From assembly GCA_964419335.1 (NCBI GenBank), contig CAYQOX010000024.1:1-64000 (forward strand): 64,000 nucleotides of DNA, written 5' to 3'. Positions within the stretch are counted from its first letter, which is position 1. Every line of letters starts with the position of its first letter. The notes beneath the pieces were generated by a model. It searched no databases, was not told the origin of the DNA, and saw only the letters and a program-made list of their open reading frames with translations. Positions 1 through 8,729 of this stretch are shown here, in pieces. Both the position numbers and the translations under genes were made by a program. Source of the DNA: CAYQOX01 sp964419335 (lineage in GTDB: Bacteria; Hinthialibacterota; Hinthialibacteria; Hinthialibacterales; Hinthialibacteraceae).

Positions 1-961
1 CATCCTCCTCGTCCGTCTCTCCGCCCTCGGCGATTGTGTCTGTGCCCTCCCTGTATACCATGCCCTTCGAAAACAGTTTCCCCATGCCCATATCACATGG
101 GTCATCCAAGAAAACAACGCCCCTCTCATTCAATCTTTACCCGGCCTTAATGAGATTGTTTTATTCCCCCGAAAAAAACTTAAAAAACTGCCTCTACCCC
201 AAAAAATACAAGGCTTAACTCATTTCCGCCGTCAGCTCCAAGACCGAACCTACGATCTCGCCCTCGACATTCAAAGCAATACAAAAAGTTCAGTCATCGC
301 CTGGCTCTCCAAGACCCCCAAGCGAATTGGCCACGGCAAGGGTGAAGCCAAAGAAATCAGCCCCTGGTTCAACAACATCACCATCCCTCCTTTACCCCAT
401 CAACAGCATATTGTTCTGCGAAATCTGCATTTACTCTCCGCCTTGGATATCCATACCGATACCCCTGATTTTTCACTGCCCATCCCTCATGAAGCCAAAT
501 CCTCCATCGATACCTGGCTGCAGCAGGTTAATTTCAATCATCAAAAGTATGTCCTGATCGTTCCCTTTTGCGGTCGCCAAGAAAAAGAGTGGCCTCTACA
601 ATCCTACCATTCCCTTATCGACGCTTTCGAGAAACACAATATCCCCAACGTCATTCTTAATACTCCCGGCTATGAAGAAATCACAAACACCCTCATCTCT
701 GAAAAACATCAAAAGTCCACTCTAATCGCCTTAAAAACCTCAATCCCTGAAATGATCGAATTAATCCGCTCTGCCGCTCTCGTAATCGGAGGCGATACCG
801 GCCCTTTGCAACTCGCCGGCGCCTTAAATATCCCCTCCATAGCCTTCTTCGGCCCCACAAATCCCCAACGCCATCGCCCTTGGTCTGCATCCCACATTAT
901 GCATTTATCCGATCCCCCTGATACCATCGTGCCCAAATGTTTTGAACTTTTGGGAATTTAA
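1..961 (+). CDS. Glycosyltransferase family 9 (heptosyltransferase-like), 5' truncated
   Basis: The reading frame is already open at base 2, so the start codon lies before the window; the stop is TAA at 959-961. The visible N-terminal part carries the GT9 signature RLSALGDC followed by a donor-domain pattern. The C-terminal half has VIGGDTGPLQLAGAL and AFFGPTNPQRHRPW, which match the nucleotide-sugar binding GDTG and FGPT motifs of ADP-heptose:LPS heptosyltransferases. Family knowledge: such enzymes add heptose or related sugars to the LPS core on the cytoplasmic face of the inner membrane. The exact sugar and acceptor cannot be read from sequence. The next gene is 100 bp downstream on the same strand. 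Confidence 0.9.
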   Translation, partial: ILLVRLSALGDCVCALPVYHALRKQFPHAHITWVIQENNAPLIQSLPGLNEIVLFPRKKLKKLPLPQKIQGLTHFRRQLQDRTYDLALDIQSNTKSSVIAWLSKTPKRIGHGKGEAKEISPWFNNITIPPLPHQQHIVLRNLHLLSALDIHTDTPDFSLPIPHEAKSSIDTWLQQVNFNHQKYVLIVPFCGRQEKEWPLQSYHSLIDAFEKHNIPNVILNTPGYEEITNTLISEKHQKSTLIALKTSIPEMIELIRSAALVIGGDTGPLQLAGALNIPSIAFFGPTNPQRHRPWSASHIMHLSDPPDTIVPKCFELLGI

Positions 962-1064
962 CATTGATACGAATCGGTTTATCATCTATTGCCCCCCTAT
1001 CATCTTTGCTTCGATTCTGATTGATGATACATTATAGCTTATTGCTAAAACGAGGTTTGCAAAC

Positions 1065-1817
1065 ATGGCTAAAAATAAATGGATATGGGTAGGCTGCGGA
1101 GGGTGTCTCTCCGTCGCGGTCCTCCTGTTGATTGTTGTCATCATTTCTGGATACTTCATCAAACAATATGTTGACGATGTCCAAAACCGGCTGCGAGAAG
1201 CCAATGAAAAATTCGATCAACTCGAACAAGATTTTCCTTATGAAACCCCAGAATCCATCCAACCGTTCGAAGAAGAACGTTTTAACCAATTCCTGAACAT
1301 CCGCGATCAAACCATCGAAACCGCCGAAGAAGAATTTGATTGGCTTCTATCCATGATTCAAGAAGAGGCTCAGAAAGAATTCTCTTTTATTGAATTTATC
1401 CGCAATGTCATTAATGTCCCCAATCAAATCGCCGAAATTGGCCTCAATCAATCTCAACAATTACGCCAAATGGAAATGTCACCCAAAGAATGTTCTTACA
1501 TGACCAAAGTCATGGCTGCTGAAATCAATTCATGGCGTGATATGGAAGAAGACTCCCAACAATACAAATATGCCATAAACTACTTCGATCCCTTGCAACA
1601 AGTCAAAAGAGGCATTGAAAAACAAAAAGAACAAAATCCCAATTCAAATATTGATCCCGGCCCCTTTTCGTATGAAGAATTCTTGTCACGCATTGAGGAT
1701 TTCGAAGATCCCGAACACCTCAATCGTGATTTGATTTTAACCAACATGGAACGCATCAATTCTTCCACCGCCGCCATCTTCGTCGATGCGATTATGGTCC
1801 AAAAAGAGCCTTTTTAA
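1065..1817 (+). CDS. Hypothetical single-pass membrane protein
   Basis: A 250-residue protein I do not recognise. It has a short basic start (MAKNK), a glycine/cysteine pair motif (GCGGC) and one strongly hydrophobic segment at about residues 8-33. A long acidic, glutamine-rich, mostly helical region follows. Topology suggests one N-terminal anchor with the bulk exported or periplasmic; the two cysteines at the membrane start resemble a motif common in small anchored planctomycete-type proteins, but this is only an impression. It ends 23 bp before the following Tat TIM-barrel gene, so the two may be co-transcribed. No catalytic residues are evident. Confidence 0.7.
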   Translation: MAKNKWIWVGCGGCLSVAVLLLIVVIISGYFIKQYVDDVQNRLREANEKFDQLEQDFPYETPESIQPFEEERFNQFLNIRDQTIETAEEEFDWLLSMIQEEAQKEFSFIEFIRNVINVPNQIAEIGLNQSQQLRQMEMSPKECSYMTKVMAAEINSWRDMEEDSQQYKYAINYFDPLQQVKRGIEKQKEQNPNSNIDPGPFSYEEFLSRIEDFEDPEHLNRDLILTNMERINSSTAAIFVDAIMVQKEPF

Positions 1818-1840
1818 ATTTACCTTATAGGAGAAGAGAA

Positions 1841-2785
1841 ATGAGTGATGTAACAAGAAGAGGTTTCATGAAACAGGCGATCACTGTGAGCGCAGGAATG
1901 GGAGTTGCCAAAATGACGGTACCCAATGCCTTGAGCTATCCGATCCCAGACCAAGATGCGATTTCATTAGCCACCTGGTCTCTTGTCAACAGTTTTCGTG
2001 CCGGGGTTTGGAAACTAACCGATATCCCCCGCATTTGCCGCGAGGATTTTGACATCGACGGCATCGAGTATGTCAACCAATTTTTTGAAGTCCCCACCGC
2101 CAACTATCTGAATCAGCTCAACAAAGCCGCCAACGATTACGGCGTTCAAAATGTTTTAATCATGGTCGATCTCGAAGGCGCTATGGTCGCCCAGGATCAA
2201 AAGGAACGCAAACAAGCGGTGATCAACCATCGAAAATGGGTGGATATTGCCGCTTACTTGGGCTGCCACGCCATCCGCTGCAACGCCCACGGGGGCGGCA
2301 ATACCCCAGAAGAAGATCCCGAGGCTCTCGAACGTGCCGCCGAATCCTTCAGCGAGTTGATTGACTACGCCAAAGAATTTGAGATCAATATTCTCATTGA
2401 AAATCACGGCGGCTTGTCATCCCATCCCACCTGGCTTCCTGATCTGGCGAAGAAAATTGATAGCCCGCATTTTGGCCTGTTGCCGGATTATGGCAATTTT
2501 ACCCCCACCGAAGAACATGATGTGTACGAATGCGTAAAACAGGCAATGCCCTATGCCAAAGGCGTCTCCGTCAAAGCCGGCTGGCAGCCGGATGGTACTC
2601 ATCCAAACTATGACTTAGAACAATTATTGACGATCTCCAAAGAAACCGGCTATTCCGGCTTTTGGGGCATTGAATCGGGTATGCGTAGCGACAAAAGAGG
2701 CCTGAATGCAGAAGAAATCAAAAAACAAGATTGGCAGGCCGTCCAGTGGACGAAAGAAAAAATCGAGAAAGTGGTCCTTTCCTAA
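1841..2785 (+). CDS. Tat-exported sugar phosphate isomerase/epimerase-like TIM barrel
   Basis: 314 residues. The N-terminus TRRGFMKQ plus a hydrophobic stretch is a twin-arginine signal, so the protein is probably exported folded. The rest fits the AP-endonuclease-2/xylose-isomerase-like TIM barrel: IRCNAHGGG, ILIENHGGL, LLPDYGNF and GFWGIESG hold the His/Glu/Asp residues that bind a divalent metal in this fold. Members act as sugar isomerases or epimerases, often beside Gfo/Idh/MocA oxidoreductases and sulfatases in polysaccharide degraders. The substrate is unknown. The ribosome-binding site AGGAGAAGAG lies just before the ATG. Confidence 0.85.
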   Translation: MSDVTRRGFMKQAITVSAGMGVAKMTVPNALSYPIPDQDAISLATWSLVNSFRAGVWKLTDIPRICREDFDIDGIEYVNQFFEVPTANYLNQLNKAANDYGVQNVLIMVDLEGAMVAQDQKERKQAVINHRKWVDIAAYLGCHAIRCNAHGGGNTPEEDPEALERAAESFSELIDYAKEFEINILIENHGGLSSHPTWLPDLAKKIDSPHFGLLPDYGNFTPTEEHDVYECVKQAMPYAKGVSVKAGWQPDGTHPNYDLEQLLTISKETGYSGFWGIESGMRSDKRGLNAEEIKKQDWQAVQWTKEKIEKVVLS

Positions 2786-2821
2786 AACTTTGAATTTCGG
2801 TCCTAACTATACTTTGCAATG

Positions 2822-2857
2822 AAAAAAAGAGGGTGGCCTTTTTCAGACCACCCTCTC
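2822..2857 (-). terminator. Intrinsic terminator for the leftward beta-propeller gene
   Basis: AGAGGGTGG (2828-2836) pairs with CCACCCTCT (2848-2856), giving a 9-bp stem with an 11-nt loop. On the minus strand the hairpin is followed by a run of seven T. On the plus strand no U-tract follows, so it terminates leftward transcription from the gene at 3111-4121, now separated from it by the repeat at 2884-3110. Confidence 0.8.
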
Positions 2858-2883
2858 TGCGTATCTCTTCACAATTTAATATA

Positions 2884-3110
2884 GGTTCATCCTGTATTTG
2901 AGTCCTTTTTGATACATTGAAAAGAAAACAGAACATGATTCTAAAGTGAGAACCATGGTTATTTTCAATTTACATGAATCGTACCAAAACGCCGAAGGGG
3001 CCTGTGTGGAGCGGCTTTCGGAGCAAGCGGCCCTTAAGGCCGCGCGGAGACAAGCGAAACACATCCCCAAGGCGTTTTCCCAAAAAAAGGACTCACTTTC
3101 GTGATGAGCC
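2884..3110 (+). repeat. MITE-like interspersed element, copy 1 (best preserved)
   Basis: 227 bp. Ends GGTTCATC and GATGAGCC are inverted relative to each other; the inverted similarity continues inward through TGAGTCCTTTTT for about 27 bp with mismatches. The inner part holds a long imperfect palindrome with AACGCC..GGGG..TGTGT on one arm, its complement on the other, and GCGGCC-CTTAA-GGCCGC at the tip. It is flanked by perfect 8-bp direct repeats TTAATATA (2876-2883 and 3111-3118). The right-hand duplication contains the stop codon of the leftward gene, so insertion fell exactly at that gene's end and left the protein intact. Confidence 0.88.
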
Positions 3111-4121
3111 TTAATATATTGCCCATTCACTCACATCCGAGGGAAATTCTCCCCCCGGTACGACCGCCATATTGAAGAAAGAACGAAAACTCGCATCCGC
3201 CTCCAAACCGGCTTGTTCAAAACCCGATGTGATATCGATAATGCGAGGCCCTGCGTTTAAATCCGTAGCATCAAATACCCCAAACTTATTGAGGAGCTCC
3301 GGCACATCATGATTCCCCACTACGAAATTCGTGGTTCCCGGGATCTGGGCGATTCCCCATATTCCTGTAAATCCGTCTTCCACCGCGTTGTACTCTTCTT
3401 CCAATTCACCATCCAGGCTAATTCGTACTAACGTGGATTGATCCCCCAAAGAGGCTACCACCGAACCAATTTCATCATTATAAGTCAAAGAACGTACCAC
3501 CCGGTCATCATTATAAAAGACCCCCGTAGGCTCTCCTCCTTCTTCTTTGTCATACACATGAATCCCGGGATTATTTGCATCTCCCATCAACAACCGGCCA
3601 TCCGGCAGCAACAATGCTTCCCCATGACCGCCTTTAACATAATCGCTCCACTCTGTGATGTCACCATCTGCAATTTTATAACGCCAGGCAACATCTTGAT
3701 CATCCACATTACTATTCACGACCACTTCCCCCGGTCCAATCGCGGCCAAATGGGTAATCTTTATAATATCCGCCATGAATAACTGCTGATTGCCTTCACT
3801 ATCAATCCGCAACATTTCTCCAATCCCATCGGGATATTCATTCTCTGGATCCGGCTCAAATACTGCCGTAATTCCTACCCAGACTACCCCTTCGGGATCC
3901 ACATCTAACCCTAAAGCACGCCGACGATCGGTGTCTTCTAAGTCCCAACGAATCACGTTGATCACTTCCGCCTCGTTTCCGTCGATGTTCAACTCAACAA
4001 TTTGACCATCAGGCGAATAAAAAGGATCAGCAAAGATCACATTCCCCGGTTCAAACAGCTGCGCTTGAACCATCATCGGCGCCAAAAGAAAAGCGAATAC
4101 CACAAATAATCTCATTCTCAT
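3111..4121 (-). CDS. Secreted beta-propeller protein (NHL/SMP-30-like)
   Basis: The start at 4121 (MRMRLFVVF) is chosen because GGAGG sits 7 nt upstream. The longer open frame begins inside repeat copy 2 and is not supported. The first ~20 residues form a signal peptide ending near MVQA. The mature part is made of repeated short strands with motifs such as GEALLLPDGRLLMGD, LDVDPEGVVWVG and GIWGIAQIPGTTNFVVGNH, typical of gluconolactonase/NHL-type propellers. It is probably a periplasmic or secreted binding or hydrolytic protein; no clear metal site is visible. The stop codon lies in the target duplication of repeat copy 1, and copy 2 lies directly upstream, so the gene is bracketed by mobile elements. 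Confidence 0.75.
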   Translation of the reverse strand: MRMRLFVVFAFLLAPMMVQAQLFEPGNVIFADPFYSPDGQIVELNIDGNEAEVINVIRWDLEDTDRRRALGLDVDPEGVVWVGITAVFEPDPENEYPDGIGEMLRIDSEGNQQLFMADIIKITHLAAIGPGEVVVNSNVDDQDVAWRYKIADGDITEWSDYVKGGHGEALLLPDGRLLMGDANNPGIHVYDKEEGGEPTGVFYNDDRVVRSLTYNDEIGSVVASLGDQSTLVRISLDGELEEEYNAVEDGFTGIWGIAQIPGTTNFVVGNHDVPELLNKFGVFDATDLNAGPRIIDITSGFEQAGLEADASFRSFFNMAVVPGGEFPSDVSEWAIY

Positions 4122-4227
4122 AATACAACCTCCATCTAAAAAAGATTTAATCGATATAATAAAAAATAATAATAATTCATTCTTTTGTATAGATTTATAC
4201 AACCCATTTTCCAAAAAAAATGAAAAA

Positions 4228-4453
4228 AGTTCATCCAGTATTTGAGTCCTTTTTGATACATTGAAAAGAAAACAGAGCATGCTTCTAAAGTGAGAACCAT
4301 GGTTATTTTCAATTTACATGAATCGAACCAAAACGCCGAAGGGACTTGTGTAGAACGCTTTTTGTACCAAGCAACCCTTAAGACCGCGCGGAGACAAGCG
4401 GAACTCATCCCCGAGTCGTTTATCTCAAAAAAATACACCCTTGTCGAATAATC
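4228..4453 (+). repeat. MITE-like element, copy 2 (diverged right end)
   Basis: Same internal sequence as copy 1, including the CATTGAAAAGAAAACAG segment and the GGCCGC-type palindrome region (here CCCTTAAGACCGCG, partly decayed). The left end has lost one G, and the right end is degraded (ACACCCTTGTCGAATAATC in place of ACTCACTTTCGTGATGAGCC). Flanks are A-rich but no clean duplication remains. It lies between divergently transcribed genes and may carry or displace their promoters. Confidence 0.8.
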
Positions 4454-4536
4454 AAAAAAAATGGCATGGAACCTCGGCTTCCCTTTATATATGGACTACA
4501 ATGATGAAATTACATCTTCTCATGGGAGACTAGGAA

Positions 4537-5821
4537 ATGACGCTTCTCATCGCGATCACGCTCTGTTTGATCAACCAGACGCCAAATCAGCTCGATCAAG
4601 CCAATCTACACGTACAACAACAAAACTATGAAGCGGCTATAGATATATACCAATCCATTTTACAAGAAGATCCCTCTCCGTATCCTGCCCAACTTGGTTT
4701 AGGACGAGCCCTAGCCTATTCTGGCCAATGGGAACAAGCCGAAGAACTCTTCACCGATTATGTTGGAAAATGAACCGAATGATGTCGATGTATTGTTGCT
4801 CCGCGGCCTTGTGCGCTCTTGGCAAAATAAATACGAAGCGTCCGAAAAGGATCTACGCTGCGTCATCAACCAGACCCCAAACTATACCGACGCCTACTTA
4901 GCCTTAGCCAATGTTTATCAATGGACAGAACGCTACGATGAAGCCCTTGACCTCTACCATCAATACAGCCTACAGCAACCCCAAGATCCAAAACCCCACT
5001 TGCAACGTGCCGCCATCTATAAACAGCAAAACCAACCCCAAAAACGAGAAGATGAATTACAATTCGCCGAACAAAAAGGAGCCGACCCTGAACAACTCGA
5101 GTCATTGCGCCAAACGGAGCCTTTACCTAAAAGTGGCTATTGGGAAGTTCGCTTAGGCTACAATTTCCATTCCCTCTCCGATGACTTAAGCGATTGGCAC
5201 GAATATTCCACCCGCCTGATCCGCGAATTCCCCCACGGCTCCATCGCCCTCGAATGGCTTCAGCACCATCATTTTTCCGACCGTGATGACGCACTTCAAC
5301 TCGATACCTACTTCGACCTCTGGCAAGAAGCCTATGGCAACTTCCGCTTTCAAGCCGCCCGGAATACCGAGTTTCTCGCCAAAACCGATTACCGCCTTGA
5401 ACTGTTCCAAGGTTTTGCCGAATCATGGGAAACATCACTCAACGCCCGCGTCATGAAATTCAGCAACAATACCGTCGATATCTATGGCCTCTCCTTGGGA
5501 AAATATCTCGGCGATTTCTACCTCCGCGGCAACATTTTCCTCAGCCCCGAATTCAACAATGAACTCTTCTCCTACGCCCTCTTAGGCCGCTACTACTACA
5601 CCCCTGACAGTTTCCTTGAACTTTCGGGAGGTTACGGCGAAGAACTGGTTACCGTCGCCGTTGGCCCTATTCTCGAAAAACGGAACACCGCAACCCTGGG
5701 CTTCAAACTTCAACATTATTTTAATGAGAAAATCGGCTTCTCTCTTGGATATGAACTCTTCGATATAGAATCAACCTGGAGCCGCCATGGCGTATCCTCC
5801 ACGCTCATGTATCGCTGGTGA
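4537..5821 (+). pseudogene. TPR / YaiO-like outer-membrane beta-barrel protein, frameshifted
   Basis: Two open frames (4537-4773 and 4760-5821) together make one protein: an N-terminal signal-like segment, about four TPR units, then a ~220-residue beta-rich region ending in STLMYRW, with a terminal aromatic as in outer-membrane barrels of the YaiO type. The break lies at about 4762. One extra T in GATTATGTTGGAAAATG would restore a TPR of exactly 34 residues (AEELFTDY-V-LENEPNDV). This indicates a 1-nt deletion rather than two genes. Known YaiO-type proteins accompany HEAT and GT2 exopolysaccharide genes, as the next two genes do. It could be a sequencing error, but both downstream genes are also damaged. 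Confidence 0.75.
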
Positions 5822-5860
5822 AATAAAATTCCATCATTTGATCAAAAGAAAAAACAAAGT

Positions 5861-7407
5861 ATGAATACCAGATTCGATGATTTACAAAACTTTTTCCTTC
5901 AAGGGCTTCCCAGCAAGATCTATGCTCTTGAATCTATCCAACGTGAACTCTCTCAACCGGGCACCCAAACCTATGCCTCCATCAGACGCATTGCCCGTGC
6001 ACTTCGCATCTCGTGCGAGGAATATGGCTTCCCTGACATCTGCAAGAAAGCGCAAGAAGTCGAAGAAGCCCAAGATCAGCATATGGCCTCTACATTGAAT
6101 GAACTTTTACAAGTTCTCAACACCTTATCGATTGCTGATGAAAAACAAAAGTTTAAAATTCTCATCATTGAAGATGCGCCCGATACCGCCCAATTAATCG
6201 CTCTCACGCTAAAAGCCCCCTACCGGGAAATCTTCATCGCCGAGACCTGCGAACTTGCCAGAGAAATCTTGGATGATCACGATGTCTCCTTAATTCTCCT
6301 CGATTTGTTCTTACCCGATACCGATGGACGGAACTTGCTCATCGAACTCCGCGAACGCCCTCGAACCGCCAACGTTCCCATCTTCGTGGTTTCTGCACAA
6401 ATTGGTACTCAGGCTGAAAGCGAATGCTACGCCTTAGGAGCGGATGAGTTCATTCGCAAACCCTTTGATCTAAAAAACCTCGCCAACGCGGTCTCTTCCA
6501 AACTTCAACGAGCCGCCGATATCAAACAAAAACCCCAAATGGATAAATTAACCGGCCTCCCGAGTCGAGCTGGCTTCAAACGTAAATACAATGAAGCCTT
6601 GGGGAAGGCTATTCGTACTTCCAACTATTCAGCGTAGGCTTGATCAACTTAGATCGCCACGAATCTTTCAAAAAGAAATATGGCGATTCCTTTGGCCAGC
6701 AATCCATCCTCCTGACCTCCCAAACCTTACAAGAACACCTCGACGAGTCCTGCACTCTCGCGAGATGGGATGGCGCCGCCTTTGCCGCTCTCTTTCCCGA
6801 TACCATGCCCGCTCAAGCCCAACAAAGGTTAGTCCAAGCACTCACCTCTCTCCGCCATAAACCCATCCAGGTTCCCCAAGGCGACCCGGTCCCCATCACC
6901 TTTTCCGCCGGCGTTGTCTTCGTCTCCCAAGGACAATCGATCAAAGATGTCATGGAACAAGCGGATACCTATTTATTCCATGCAAAAGCCCATGGACGTA
7001 ACCGCGTCTTCTCCTCTCAAGATGATGTAAAAGCCATCCCTAAAGAAATTCTTTTGCTGGAAGATGACGAATCAACCGCCATGTTAATTGAACACCGCCT
7101 TATGCGTTCTCATTTCGATGTGATGACTTTTTCTGATGGCCGCAGCGCTTACGAGGCGATTTGCAATGAAAGCGTTTCCTTGGCGATCTTGGATGCCAAT
7201 GTTCCGGTGATGAGTGGCTTCGAATTGCTTTCCCGCATCCGCAACGTTCCTGCCTATATGGATTTACCCATCATCATGCTCACCAGCATGGGCAGTGAAA
7301 AAGATATTCAGCGTGGCTTCGATCTTGGCGCCAATGACTACATTCTCAAACCTTTTTCTCCCACAGAATTAATGGCACGCGTACATCGCTTACTCAAAAA
7401 TACGTAG
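5861..7407 (+). pseudogene. REC-GGDEF-REC response regulator, frameshifted
   Basis: The first frame (5861-6637) has a helical Hpt-like N-terminus (to ~residue 100), a receiver domain with LLDLFLPDTDGR and the lysine in FIRKPF, and the beginning of a GGDEF domain (MDKLTGLPSR). It stops at TAG 6635-6637. The second frame (6640-7407) continues the same domain: FSVGLINLDR is readable across the break if one T is added in AACTATTCAGC. The GGDEF signature is degenerate (RWDGAAF), so diguanylate cyclase activity was probably already lost. A second receiver follows (ILDANVPVMSG, ILKPF). It presumably regulated the neighbouring polysaccharide operon. Confidence 0.75.
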
Positions 7408-7414
7408 AGATATA

Positions 7415-8343
7415 ATGGAACTCTGGCAATCAATGAATTCCTTTTTGGATCCCCTCGTTAATCCGTCCTCCCTTCAAGATCGCTTGCTAGGGATCTTGAT
7501 CTTATCCATCCTTTTTCTCTTATTCTTGTCCCTTTTCTTCACCTTTCTTACTTTTCTCTTCCGTTTTCGCAATAACCGTCATGAACGAATCCGGAATCAA
7601 TTACAATCCCGTTGGAAAGAAACCTTGCTGGATGTATTAGCAGGCGATGCTTCCGAAGAAGAATTGCACAACCAAGTCCAGCCCCAGGATTCTCTCTATT
7701 TCATTGATTTTTTATTAAAACATGCGCGCATCCTCCGAGGAGAGGAATACCAACTCATTCAACGTCTAGCCAAACCCTATCTTCCGGTTCTCAAACAACG
7801 TCTCCATTCCCGCGACGTCGAACGCGATGCCCTGATCCGCGTCGTACGCCCCTTCTTGGAAAACCAACAAACCGTCGCCGCAGGCGGGATTATTCGCATT
7901 GTCAACGATTGTGAAATCAAAGCCGGGATGGTCACCAAGATCAATCTCCCCACAAATCTCCTCGCACGCTTTCAAGTGCTTGAATATCTTCGCGCCTTCT
8001 TAACCGGCCGCGTGGGCTGGTATGCAATTCGCTCCATCATGATCATCTCCGGCGCTTTTGGCTTATTCAAGCGCTCCGTCGTCGTCGACGCCGGCGGCTA
8101 TTACACCGATTCGGCATCACCCTCTCTATCGCTGCTGTCGCGCTCGAAGAAATCGCTTTTCAACGCTATCCCAAGTTTCGTGATTTAATTCAACTCTTTT
8201 ATCTCGCCGTCCTCGAAAATTTCGGCTACCGCCAATTAAATCAATATTGGCGCTTTAAAGGCATGCTTTCTAAACTCTTTCGCGTTAAAGGCTGGGGCAA
8301 AATGGAACGAAAAGGCTTTTCTACCAAAACTTCTACCCCCTAG
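7415..8343 (+). pseudogene. Chimeric remnant: HEAT-repeat membrane protein fused to a gutted GT2 glycosyltransferase
   Basis: Residues 1-136 have a transmembrane segment (about 24-52) and HEAT-like helices. At about base 7823 the sequence jumps in frame into the middle of a processive GT2 enzyme (DALIRVVRPFLEN, AAGGIIRI, LARFQVLEYLRAFL, ISGAFGLFKR, VVVDAGGYYTDS). The segment that should follow (GEDMELVVR..., acceptor Asp and QxxRW) is absent. From about 8114 the other frame reads the membrane C-terminus (LSIAAVALEEIAFQRY, VLENFGYRQLNQYW, GWGKMERKGF) to TAG at 8341-8343. So at least two deletions and one frame change have removed the catalytic core. The open frame 7415-8188 may still be translated but cannot be a working synthase. 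Confidence 0.72.
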
Positions 8344-8482
8344 AATGCTTTTATATTTTGACAAGCATAAGGCATCTATGGTAAAAAAGAAGAGAAAATC
8401 TACCCTTGAGAGAATTCAACGCCGTAGGCAACCTGTCCTGATCTCTTTTTTAAGGTTGGATTTTCTTTCGTGGATTAAATTT

Positions 8483-8680
8483 GGTTCATCCTGTATTTGA
8501 GTACTTTTTAATGCCTTGAAAAGAAAACATGACATGATTCGATCGCGAGGCCTCTGTTTTTCAATCCTAGTGAATCGAACCAAAACACCGAAGGGGCTTG
8601 TGTGGAGCGGCTTTTGGAGCAAGCGGAACCCATCCCCAAGGCGTTTTCTCCCAAAAAAGTACTCACTTTCGTGATGATCC
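8483..8680 (+). repeat. MITE-like element, copy 3 (internal deletion)
   Basis: 198 bp, ends GGTTCATC and GATGATCC. About 28 bp including the GGCCGC palindrome tip are missing. The deletion lies between the two CAAGCGG direct repeats found in full copies, as expected of slippage or recombination. The flanks TTAAATTT (8475-8482) and TTATATTT (8681-8688) are an 8-bp duplication with one mismatch. It lies between the GT2 remnant and the sulfatase gene. Confidence 0.85.
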
Positions 8681-8729
8681 TTATATTTATACAATCGGTT
8701 CGTTAAACGAATAGAATGCGAGGTTGATC

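Noticed and set aside
2876..3130. Minus-strand ORF through MITE copies (seen also at 4136-4438, 12013-12231, 29224-29487)
   Set aside because: The ~75-codon frame is similar in several copies only because the DNA is repeated. It is broken in copies 3 and 6, has no ribosome site, and its start varies with flanking DNA.
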